Shown: piece after piece, positions 45,301 to 48,117 of the stretch
How positions within the stretch are numbered: position 1 is the first letter of the stretch
Layout: each line of letters begins with the position of its first letter
Assembly: GCA_023213315.1 (NCBI GenBank)
Contig: JAKCPI010012501.1
Location: forward strand, 1-64,000
Origin: Euborellia annulipes
Lineage: Eukaryota > Arthropoda > Insecta > Dermaptera > Anisolabididae
Length of the DNA stretch: 64,000 nucleotides
Direction of reading: 5' to 3'
The notes under the pieces: generated by a model
Database searches by the model: none
What the model saw: the letters and a program-made list of their open reading frames with translations, nothing else
What the model was told of the DNA's origin: nothing
Translations under genes and position numbers: made by a program

Positions 45301-47839
45301 CGCAACTGCGCGCTCGCTTGTCACGTTTGCGGTAATTGTTTTTTTCTCCCTTTTTTTCACGCTTTTCTTATTCCTATCAATAGGAGATTTCCAATACGTA
45401 AGCGCTATTAAATTAATTCATGCTAGAGCGCGCTCTTTTCCACGATTTTTCCTTTTTTTTAAATAAGGAGAAATTTTTTTTTTTCTTCTTTTATCGATGT
45501 CACAGAGCAATCAATCAAAGAAACTTTGCATGACACGCAGGGCGAGCTTTTAAAAGAAAACTCCCACGCGTTTCCGTTTGAAGTGACCTAATTCTTTACT
45601 TTCTCTTACCTATATATAGAGAGAGAAGGCATTAGATTCATGTCAAAAATTGATGTCGAGATTTTGATGGAAATACACGTTGTGAGGCCCCTGAGTCCAA
45701 AAAAGTGGGTCCCCCAAAATATCTCCAGAACGAAAAGAGCTACGAGATTGAAATTTTATATTTTAGCCACCCCCTGGGACGTGACAAGAAGCTTTTGAAC
45801 AAAAACGGCCTAAGAGTACTAGTCTTTACTGATGCACTTTTCCAGTTTTTCTCAAAATTCGCTCAAAGGATTTTGATTAAAATTCAAAAATCAATTATTT
45901 TTTAGATGCTCTTTAAAATGTATGTTCTCATTTTGCCCTTGAAATTGTTTGAAGCACACTTTACTCTTGTACTTTACAGGAAAGATAGAAGCCAGGGTAA
46001 CAAAATATAAATATTTCCCTGGTGCCATTAGTCACTCCAGATTTTTTAATTCGCATTCATAAAATCTTTTCATCCAGAAGGTGTCTAGACAGTTGAAGCA
46101 GCTGTTGAGAAAGAATAATTTTTTTCGGCATCTGGGGCTATTTATACTCCGTCTCTATTTATTTCAATGTATTGGTATCCAATTACATTGAAATAAATTT
46201 TTGTCGCATGAGACGGGATGCGAACCCGCGACTCCTTGGTACCGAAGGCCAGCACGCTAACCCCTACACCAAGGCCCGAGGGCTTTTTTTGTAATTGGGA
46301 CAATTTAACGAATGCAGTCTTTTTCAATCCAAGGCAGCTTGAAAGGCCCTTGAGATTCAACTTTGACTGAGGCACTCTATTTATCAAATTTGTTCATTTT
46401 TTCACTCTGTTTAATTTCAAAGGTTTCCAAAAGGAGAGATCCATCTCTTTAATATTCAATATTATAAGATCTAGAACCAGGTTATTTATTAGGCCAGAAG
46501 CATTGGCGAATTGTCTATACTATTCATACTAGATAGACAGTCAGGACGAGAAATAAAACGCAATTTTATTTACGTGTGCTCGTCGACGTTTCGGCTTCTA
46601 ATCGCCCCCTTCTTCAGTACTGAGCAGGTGTCAACACCTAATTGTTATTATCTGCTCAGTCCTGAGGAAGGGGGCGATTAGCACCCGAAACGTCGAAGAG
46701 TACAAGGAAATAAAATTGCGTTTTATTTCTCGTTCTGGCTGTCTATCTAGTATCAATAGTATGCCCTCTATGTAATTAAGTGAAGAAAGGAGAAATTCTT
46801 TGACTGAGGAAGTTGTTTATTCAAAGAAACTCGGCGAATACGAGTTTCGGGGTAGGAGACATGCACAAATACTTAGTGCCGAAGAGGGTGTCGATTTGTG
46901 ACCGAAATGCTACAAACATCACTTGCTTGTTTAAAATTTAGTTCTCCAAATCGTTTGCTTGCTTGTTTATGTATTCATGATATCACCTTCTTGTAGATGG
47001 CGAATTAGGAGGCGGCTGCGGTGACTTCCACGTGGAGTGCGGTCGATGGGCTTCTAGGGCCGAGTGCCGACGCAACCCTGGCTACATGACGCTCTATTGT
47101 CCTCGCTCCTGTGGCCGGTGCAAGCCAGGTAATGAATAAGCTCTACTCTAATCGCCAACCTCCTCTCGGCGAATACAACTATTCTATCTTTTGCATTTAT
47201 TACAATTTTGTTTTCCATTTGGATTGTTTTTTTAATTTTTTGTCTATAATAAATAACTTTTTTTTAACGTTACCAGATATTTTGGAATAAAAAGAAAACT
47301 GCCAAGATATTTATTCTAATAAAGGTTTTCTTTCTGCAAAAATTGACATCCCATTTAGTCTTATCTGATTAGCCGATCGGAATCTACAGTGGTTTAAACT
47401 TTTAAATTAAAATTTACCGCCGCGCGGTAAAATGGAATGATAGGAAAAAAATAAATGGTGAAATCTTTAGCTAAAAACTCATTCTTTCTAACCGTATATT
47501 CAACATAAAAATTATACCTCTTAAGACAGAGGAGTTATTCAAGCCGCTAACTTTTTTCGTGCATGCCTCCCTACCCGGCCACTATGCATACATGCAGTGC
47601 ATGTAGTCCAACTCCCCCTTAGAAGAAAACGGGTAATATTAATAAAATATTTTATTTATTCTTAATAAAAAATTAACATATAATCAATATACAGTATAAT
47701 AATAAATAATGTGCTTTTTTCAGATGGGTGCCGTGATAAGAGCGCGAATTGCGAAGCCTGGGCAGCGAACGATCAATGCCGGCAGAATCCCAAGTACATG
47801 CTGCATTTCTGTGCCTTCTCATGCGGATCCTGCTCTTGA
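1277..47839 (+). CDS. Astacin-family zinc metalloprotease with three C-terminal ShK domains (11 exons)
   Basis: Eleven exons (1277-1408, 1469-1529, 2430-2539, 6573-6648, 25749-25866, 33938-34119, 38438-38622, 43605-43680, 45224-45331, 46997-47128, 47724-47839) join in frame at GT..AG sites to give 431 residues. Residues 1-21 look like a signal peptide. The propeptide carries FEGD (85-88), the zinc-blocking aspartate motif of astacins. The catalytic domain has HELLHALGFWHE (H196, E197, H200, H206) and the Met-turn SIMHY (251-255). Expected disulfide cysteines are C146/C300 and C167/C188. Three six-cysteine ShK domains follow (315-349, 357-391, 396-430). All catalytic residues are present, so the enzyme is probably active, secreted, and processed from a zymogen. 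The VGR loop before QQVSL appears about two residues longer than usual. ShK domains at protease C-termini are common in invertebrates and do not by themselves imply a toxin. Substrate and tissue cannot be inferred. Confidence 0.95.
1469..1529 (+). CDS. Astacin exon 2: propeptide
   Basis: Encodes residues 45-64 plus one base of codon 65. The acceptor is TTTTAG and the donor GTAAAT. The sequence is acidic and proline-containing with no motif of its own. It is placed by phase and by the short 60-bp intron before it. Confidence 0.8.
1686..1760 (-). repeat. tRNA-like SINE head or tRNA pseudogene
   Basis: The minus strand has a good D arm (GCTCAGAGGTAGAGC) and B box (GGTTCGAATCC), but the anticodon arm does not pair, so it is not a functional tRNA. 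It probably belongs to a SINE whose body extends to about 1625. Confidence 0.55.
2430..2539 (+). CDS. Astacin exon 3: propeptide with FEGD switch motif
   Basis: Encodes residues 65-101. It contains FEGD (85-88), matching the FxGD motif whose aspartate ligates the active-site zinc in astacin zymogens. The acceptor TTTCAG and donor GTTTGT are intact, and the exon ends in phase 0. Confidence 0.9.
3003..3153. mobile_element. 151-bp inverted-repeat element carrying a hammerhead-like motif
   Basis: The ends are 27-bp near-perfect inverted repeats (AGGAGAGGACGGGAGCCTTC... at 3003 and its complement ending at 3153). The hammerhead-like motif at 3047-3089 sits between them. The element is inserted within a family B repeat. 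Confidence 0.7.
3047..3089 (+). ncRNA. Hammerhead-like RNA motif, best-formed copy A
   Basis: Stem I TTGCC/GGCGA (3047-3051 with 3085-3089, one G.T pair), core CTGAAGA (3052-3058) plus extra T, stem II GAGTGC/GCGCTC (one wobble), core GAAA (3077-3080), then CGTC. Compared with a canonical hammerhead there is one extra base after the A of CTGANGA, and stem III is only the self-complementary ACGT. Confidence 0.5.
4377..4450. repeat. Family C short hairpin repeat (CTGGTGTGAC ... GTCACACCAG)
   Basis: Inverted ends CTGGTGTGAC and GTCACACCAGA enclose about 50 bases. This family of roughly 75-95 bp hairpins recurs at 4925, 5303, 7447 and 7615, with partial copies at 33755, 34573 and 63803. Confidence 0.6.
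4925..5004. repeat. Family C short hairpin repeat
   Basis: CTGGCGTGACTGGTCGCACA at the left pairs with TGTGCTTGTCACACCAG at the right; CGGTAATTGAAAGTTG lies in the middle as in other copies. Confidence 0.6.
5303..5395. repeat. Family C short hairpin repeat, diverged
   Basis: GATGTGACCAGTCGCAC at the left and GTACTGTGCTCGTCAAGAGC at the right retain the family ends. An A-run interrupts the left arm. Confidence 0.5.
5500..6365. repeat. Fold-back element with arms of about 270 bp
   Basis: The left arm (about 5500-5772) and right arm (about 6093-6365) are inverse complements, with landmarks CCGGTAAAGTTGCCGGAAGA/TTCCCGCATCTTTACCGG and CGATTCGGGAGATTTAGAGG/CCTCTAAATCTCCCGAATCG. The 320-bp spacer contains CGGCCTGTTCTATTCCTTCC and short open frames on both strands. 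No known protein is recognised. Confidence 0.75.
6573..6648 (+). CDS. Astacin exon 4: start of catalytic domain
   Basis: Encodes residues 102-126 plus one base of codon 127. The KWPGAIVPYVIS stretch matches the conserved N-terminal strand of mature astacins (WP.G.VPYV). The propeptide is presumably cleaved near this exon's start. The donor is GTGAGT. Confidence 0.92.
6917..8110. repeat. Family B fold-back element interrupted by family C hairpins
   Basis: A plus-strand family B arm (about 6917-7400) faces a minus-strand arm (about 7760-8110), sharing AGGCACCTCCCTGG, CGAAGCTTTTAAACAAAATC and TAGATGCTCTTTAAAAT. Two family C hairpins (7447-7541, 7615-7698) lie between. Confidence 0.7.
8446..8640. 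repeat. Fold-back MITE with TGTCCCTCACT termini
   Basis: AGTGAGGGACAACAT at the left pairs with ATTGTCCCTCACT at the right; inner arms share GCGTTTTCTAC...GATTATTTCATTGTTTT. A diverged relative is at about 41765-41890. Confidence 0.65.
9253..9576 (+). pseudogene. Unrecognised protein-like fragment, left arm
   Basis: An open frame of 107 codons, rich in S, P and L, includes ESVCDPVPTISSVEPSGLSL and LEKLQPFPFPDSVKPTEPP. The inverted copy on the minus strand at 24180-23760 retains most residues but is split by frame changes. After LENLGFDL the likely continuation SPYEPFMEEINEKIFHFNS is in another frame, so this looks like a decaying coding segment. No family is recognised; it may be transposon-derived. 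Confidence 0.4.
9628..9857 (+). mobile_element. tRNA-derived SINE, family 1, copy 2
   Basis: Begins at the CGAAGCCCTCGGGGCTTGG head, with B box GGTTCGGACCCC, and ends in GTGAGTGTGAACGAG. A perfect 11-bp duplication AACTCTCCATG flanks it (9617-9627, 9858-9868). It is absent from the matching site of the right palindrome arm, so it inserted after the arms formed. Confidence 0.88.
11779..12831. mobile_element. hAT-like element with GATCC-rich subterminal repeats
   Basis: Termini CAGGGATGGGCAAAATCC and TCCTGCCCATCCCTG are classic hAT-type TIRs, flanked by an 8-bp duplication GTTGAGAT (11771-11778, 12832-12839). Dense GGATCxxGATCC repeats fill 11795-11890 and 12575-12815, likely transposase-binding subterminal repeats. 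A broken left end of the same family is at about 48268-48360. Confidence 0.88.
12013..12240 (+). mobile_element. tRNA-derived SINE, family 1, copy 3
   Basis: Head GCCCTCGGGGCTTGGTGTAG, B box GGTTCGGACCCC and poly-A end, with 10-bp duplication AATATAAGAA (12003-12012, 12241-12250). It is nested in the hAT-like element. Confidence 0.88.
14180..14449 (-). mobile_element. tRNA-derived SINE, family 1, copy 4
   Basis: A minus-strand copy: T-run, TCATTCACACTCACAC tail, body GGGTCCAGGCATTTTTATTT, B box GGTCCGAACCC complement and head ending CCCCGTGGGC. It lies within a (TA)n tract in the left palindrome arm and is missing from the right arm. Confidence 0.82.
17080..17556 (+). pseudogene. T/Q/S/P-rich repetitive open frame, palindrome right arm
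   Basis: Encodes threonine/glutamine-rich sequence with three degenerate repeats around TSTGGVGRLRPQSQPK, TSTWGGRLRPRSQPK and LTWGPARLRPRK, each separated by ITHT-type stretches. The mirror frame is on the minus strand at 16588-17060. The low-complexity composition could be a structural transposon protein or simply translated minisatellite. No conserved domain is recognised. Confidence 0.35.
17548..17591 (+). ncRNA. Hammerhead-like motif, degenerate core (right arm of inner palindrome)
   Basis: Stem I TACTC/GAGTA, stem II GGCTC/GAGCC and GAAACGTC are kept, but the first core block is TTGAAAA instead of CTGANGA, so cleavage activity is unlikely. The mirror copy is at 16539-16582. Confidence 0.35.
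18786..18895 (-). mobile_element. tRNA-like SINE, family 2
   Basis: The minus strand shows a tRNA-like head (GTGGTCCAGCGGTTAGGGCAC) and a diverged B-box region (GTGGTTCTACTCC). It shares its arrangement with tRNA-like segments at 50305-50440 and 51646-51918. Confidence 0.55.
19252..19530 (+). mobile_element. tRNA-derived SINE, family 1, copy 5
   Basis: Head CCCCCGAGTTTGGCGTAGTA, B box GGTTCGGACCC, long poly-A end, with a 12-bp duplication GAAAATTTTTCC (19240-19251, 19531-19542). It lies in the spacer of the 2.5-kb fold-back element. Confidence 0.87.
21690..23130 (+). other. Exon-like segments with splice-site consensus in the palindrome arm
   Basis: Three segments have good splice sites: about 21690-21749 (ends TTCGACATTTGG before GTAAGT), 22326-22418 (TTTTCAG before, GTAAAA after) and about 23090-23130 (TTTTACAG before, GTAAGC after). 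The last two could encode SAEPKEIASDPAELTS and PEIFEELETRVT, but the middle one has stops in all three frames upstream, so at best these are 5'-UTR or pseudogene exons. Mirror copies occur on the minus strand in the left arm. Confidence 0.3.
22450..22911. mobile_element. Fold-back insertion specific to the right palindrome arm
   Basis: About 460 bp absent from the left arm. Arms (about 22558-22719 and 22747-22910) are inverse complements, with landmarks GCCTCTGCGAAATGAAACTC / TTTCATTTCGCAGAGGC. The small central hairpin is CAGTCAGCTG...CAACTGACTG-like. Confidence 0.7.
23146..23773. other. About 630-bp segment present only in the right palindrome arm
   Basis: The left arm has uninterrupted sequence at this point apart from the SINE, so this is a right-arm insertion or left-arm deletion. 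It contains a low-complexity (TCGTTG)n-like stretch at 23690-23715. No gene is recognised. Confidence 0.6.
23759..24180 (-). pseudogene. Right-arm copy of the unrecognised protein-like fragment
   Basis: Two overlapping minus-strand frames (24180-23938 and 23941-23759) together repeat the left-arm sequence, including SVEPSGLSLASKELQFGASR and SPYEPFMEEINGKIFHFNS. They differ by small insertions (KTNETPECVN) and frame changes. The fragment is broken. Confidence 0.4.
24833..25672. repeat. Complete family B fold-back element
   Basis: The plus arm (24833-25245) and minus arm (25250-25672) meet at about 25248. Ends are ACTTTCTCTTA/TAAGAGAAAG. Both arms contain TTTTGATGGATATACACG and ACCTCAAAACGTGTATATCC (complements). 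This arrangement suggests the complete unit is palindromic and single copies elsewhere are halves. Confidence 0.75.
25749..25866 (+). CDS. Astacin exon 5: ER..I..A and CIRF region
   Basis: Encodes residues 127-165 plus two bases. It has ERSVIAAAILDFHGNSCIRF and a following FVPRT stretch, characteristic of the family. C146 is the cysteine that normally pairs with the last catalytic-domain cysteine (C300). The upstream intron is 19.1 kb and carries the large palindrome. Confidence 0.93.
26690..26846. mobile_element. Truncated hAT-like element (same family as 161-727)
   Basis: Retains GCGGAACCAAAGTTTTTCAT and the right end CCCCTTATATACGCCCCTG. The left end is missing. Confidence 0.6.
27497..27537 (+). 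ncRNA. Hammerhead-like RNA motif
   Basis: Stem I GGTC/GACC, core CTGAAGA plus extra A, stem II GGAGTC/GGCTCC with one wobble, GAAA, then CGTT. Confidence 0.45.
29312..29540 (-). mobile_element. tRNA-derived SINE, family 1, copy 6
   Basis: A minus-strand copy with tail TCATTCACACTCACACACAC, body GATAACCGTTATT and head ending CCAAGCCTGAGGGC. The body is shortened relative to other copies. Confidence 0.8.
30106..30345 (+). repeat. Family B repeat, partial
   Basis: ACTTTCTCTTAC hairpin, AAGTATTGGATTCAT and TGATGAATATACACGTTTTG are present; it ends after GGAGGTTGAAATTTTATATT. Confidence 0.7.
30430..30477 (-). ncRNA. Hammerhead-like motif, decayed
   Basis: An 8-bp stem I (TAACAGCT/AGCTGTTA) flanks a core read on the minus strand as CCGAGGA ... 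GGAAACGTC, so the essential T of CTGANGA is replaced by C. Confidence 0.3.
31497..32630. repeat. 1.1-kb fold-back element in astacin intron 5
   Basis: The ends CACTGTGCTAC and GTAGCACAGTG and long arms (about 31497-31980 and 32115-32630) are inverse complements, including GGATCCAAGGGGGGGG/CCCCCCCTTGGATCC and CTGGAGAAGTGGAAAG/CTTTCCACTTCTCCAG. No coding content is recognised. Confidence 0.82.
32865..33000. repeat. Short palindrome centred on a hammerhead-like core pair
   Basis: TATATAAATACTGTACAACG and its complement face each other around 32925, each arm carrying CGAAACGTTGTACAG. It overlaps the start of a larger inverted repeat at 33050-33740. Confidence 0.6.
33050..33740. repeat. Inverted repeat with poly-G/poly-T-rich insertion
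   Basis: Outer arms AGTAAAAGAATTAGGTTTTC and GAAAATCTAATTCTTTTACT, inner arms both carrying the GGCCGAAACG motif. The left arm is split by a homopolymer-rich stretch (33177-33404, runs of G, T, A and C). The central part holds a second, shorter inverted repeat (TGTGACAATCTCAATTGAA). Confidence 0.7.
33636..33676 (+). ncRNA. Hammerhead-like RNA motif
   Basis: CTGAAGA plus extra A, stem II GGCC/GGCC, GAAACGTT. Stem I is only 3 bp (TAC/GTA). Confidence 0.35.
33938..34119 (+). CDS. Astacin exon 6: zinc-binding active site
   Basis: Encodes residues 166-226. It includes the C167/C188 disulfide pair and the signature HELLHALGFWHEQSRPDR, giving three zinc-binding histidines (196, 200, 206) and catalytic E197. 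The loop VGRRGARGGQQ is slightly longer than the typical VGR.GG.Q. The acceptor is TTGCAG and the donor GTAGGA. Confidence 0.96.
35505..36805. repeat. Inverted repeat with arms of about 150 bp
   Basis: CCTACAATCTTCAGACT... at 35507 pairs with AGTCTGAAGATTGTAGG near 36800; GGTCTTCGGACCTTATGCAC at the left pairs with GTGCATAAGGTCCGAAGACC at the right. The hammerhead-like motif at 36523-36573 is inside. A partial copy of an arm is at 34705-34755. Confidence 0.72.
36523..36573 (+). ncRNA. Hammerhead-like RNA motif, best-formed copy B
   Basis: A perfect 9-bp stem I TTAATCGTC/GACGATTAA (36523-36531, 36565-36573), core CTGATGA (36532-36538) plus extra A, stem II GGTAGC/GCAACC with one mismatch, GAAA (36557-36560), CGTC. 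This is the strongest stem I of the set. Confidence 0.55.
36890..38145. repeat. 1.25-kb inverted repeat enclosing GC-rich degenerate repeats
   Basis: Outer arms share GCATAGAAATAGAAAG/CTTTCTATTTCTATGC and TAGAAAAATCGAATTTTCTA/TAGAAAATTCGATTTTTCTA. The interior (about 37210-37550) has degenerate repeats containing CAGCCCGCC with TTGAGTGGT/CAAGTGATG spacers. Confidence 0.7.
38212..38258 (-). ncRNA. Hammerhead-like RNA motif, best-formed copy C
   Basis: Read on the minus strand: a 6-bp stem I TTAGTC/GACTAA, CTGATGA plus extra A, a perfect 5-bp stem II GGGAG/CTCCC with loop GCGCTGAGT, GAAA, CGTC. All core positions are intact. Confidence 0.55.
38438..38622 (+). CDS. Astacin exon 7: Met-turn
   Basis: Encodes residues 227-288. 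It contains MEHNF, then PYDLHSIMHYG, the methionine turn with zinc-proximal tyrosine Y255. The end, GQRAGFSQ, is the conserved stretch before the last catalytic helix. Confidence 0.95.
38979..39216 (+). mobile_element. tRNA-derived SINE, family 1, copy 7
   Basis: Head GAGCCCTCGGGGCTTGGTG, B box GGTTCGGACCCC, tail AATGAGAAAAAAGTGTGTG and A-run. Intact, with slight body divergence. Confidence 0.83.
39417..39657 (-). mobile_element. tRNA-derived SINE, family 1, copy 8 (degraded)
   Basis: A minus-strand copy. CCCACTCACACACACATACA tail, body GGGTCCAGGTATTCTTATTT, head ending CCAAACCCGAGAGC. It has lost part of the B-box region. Confidence 0.75.
39783..41406. repeat. Tandem duplication of an 812-814 bp unit
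   Basis: Copies 39783-40593 and 40595-41406 are nearly identical, differing by a few substitutions and homopolymer length. Each contains a hammerhead-like motif on the minus strand (40161-40199 and 40975-41013). The same boundary ACGCAT occurs at the end of each copy. Confidence 0.9.
41540..42265. repeat. Inverted repeat with hammerhead-like motifs in both arms
   Basis: Arms (about 41540-41755 and 42060-42265) share ATGACAAGACGATTGTGATT/AATCACAGTCGTCTTGTCAT and CCATTAAATTCTAGTTTATT. Each has CTGATGA-TGGTC...CC-GAAACTG. A MITE-like insert is between them. The whole lies inside a wider inverted pair (40100-40240 with 42320-42450). Confidence 0.75.
42381..42423 (+). ncRNA. Hammerhead-like RNA motif
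   Basis: Stem I CAGCT/AGCTG, CTGAAGA plus extra T, stem II GGTTC/GAGCC with a wobble, GAAA, CGTC. It is the inverted partner of 40161-40199. Confidence 0.48.
43150..43345. repeat. Small fold-back element
   Basis: AATTTCATTTTTGTTGAATA and TATTCAACAAAAATGAAATT face each other, and the inner arms are AAAGCGTGGGGT/CACCCCACGCTTT. It is about 195 bp. Confidence 0.7.
43605..43680 (+). CDS. Astacin exon 8: C-terminal helix of catalytic domain and linker
   Basis: Encodes residues 289-313. VDLKKLIRLYEC matches the end of astacin catalytic domains (D..KI..LY.C). A proline- and glutamate-rich linker follows before the ShK domains. It ends in phase 1. Confidence 0.93.
44695..45085. repeat. Fold-back element with TTTTTCGTCTCGAGATGT arms
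   Basis: Arms of about 68 bp (44713-44780 and 45018-45085) are inverse complements; the left arm contains GTTTTTCGTCTCGAGATGT and the right its complement with one change. Confidence 0.68.
45224..45331 (+). CDS. Astacin exon 9: ShK domain 1
   Basis: A symmetrical phase 1-1 exon encoding residues 314-349. Six cysteines lie in the ShK spacing, from C315 to C349, around CEKWAARGEC and NPSWML. The acceptor is GTTGTAG and the donor GTAATT. Confidence 0.93.
45596..45995 (+). repeat. Family B repeat, one arm
   Basis: ACTTTCTCTTAC hairpin, TTGATGGAAATACACG, GACAAGAAGCTTTTGAAC and TAGATGCTCTTTAAAATGTA in family order; only the plus arm is present. Confidence 0.75.
46146..46288 (-). mobile_element. 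tRNA-like SINE, family 3 (short)
   Basis: The minus strand reads GCCCTCGGGCCTTGGTGTAG, A box and GGTTCGCATCC B box, then a body different from family 1 containing an inverted pair ATTTCAATGTA/TACATTGAAAT-like. It is not a genuine tRNA gene: the anticodon arm is poor. Confidence 0.6.
46520..46750. repeat. Palindrome with two outward hammerhead-like motifs
   Basis: Arms share ATAAAACGCAATTTTATTT and the CGACGTTTCGG...GGGGGCGATTAG block; the centre is near 46635. The minus motif is at 46577-46625, the plus motif at 46655-46700 (CTGAGGA, GGGGGC/GCACCC, GAAACGTC). Confidence 0.75.
46997..47128 (+). CDS. Astacin exon 10: ShK domain 2
   Basis: A symmetrical phase 1-1 exon encoding residues 350-393. 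A glycine-rich lead is followed by six ShK cysteines (C357-C391) with CGRWASRAEC and NPGYM. The acceptor is TTGTAG and the donor GTAATG. Confidence 0.93.
47651..47656 (-). terminator. Possible ERCC1 polyadenylation signal
   Basis: Reads AATAAA on the minus strand about 190 bases past the ERCC1 stop, inside the last astacin intron. If used, the ERCC1 3' UTR would be antisense to the final astacin exon. AT-rich DNA makes chance matches common. Confidence 0.3.
47724..47839 (+). CDS. Astacin exon 11: ShK domain 3 and stop
   Basis: Encodes residues 394-431 and TGA. Six cysteines run from C396 to C430, with CEAWAANDQC and NPKYML, followed by one serine and the stop. The ERCC1 stop codon on the other strand begins 8 bp further on. 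Confidence 0.93.
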
Positions 47840-47847
47840 TTCGTTCG

Positions 47848-48117
47848 TTATTCCTTTGAAGTTGATGGTTTAGGCTCGAAATAATCGATCAAAGACTTAT
47901 TCTGTTTGGGGCGTTCAACTTTATTATTAGATTCTTTTCTAAATGGCTGTCTTAAGGCTCGATGAATTCTTTGTGCTTTTTGAATTCCGATTCCCGGACA
48001 AAGCGAGAGTTCATCTTTACTCGCTTTAATTATCTTTTCAAGTGTTCCAAATTGGAAGAGCAACATCGCAGCGTCACTTTTATTCACGCTCGCTATCCGC
48101 GTTAAAGCAGACATGAT
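47848..48117 (-). CDS. ERCC1: ERCC1 exon 5: HhH2 domain and extended tail
   Basis: Encodes residues 170-258 and TAA. The tandem helix-hairpin-helix carries SVNKSD and [13 protein letters not shown], needed for XPF dimerisation and DNA binding. After PFRK the protein continues with a basic, serine-rich tail holding NKSLIDYF (242-249), which resembles a PCNA-interacting peptide. Confidence 0.96.
   Translation of the reverse strand: MMSALTRIASVNKSDAAMLLFQFGTLEKIIKASKDELSLCPGIGIQKAQRIHRALRQPFRKESNNKVERPKQNKSLIDYFEPKPSTSKE

Noticed and set aside
46205..46288. Genuine tRNA gene on the minus strand
   Set aside because: A and B boxes are present, but the anticodon arm is poor and the sequence continues into a SINE-like body.
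45224..47839. ShK domains as a sign of a venom or toxin gene
   Set aside because: They are C-terminal modules of a complete astacin protease. ShK/SXC domains are common in secreted invertebrate enzymes.
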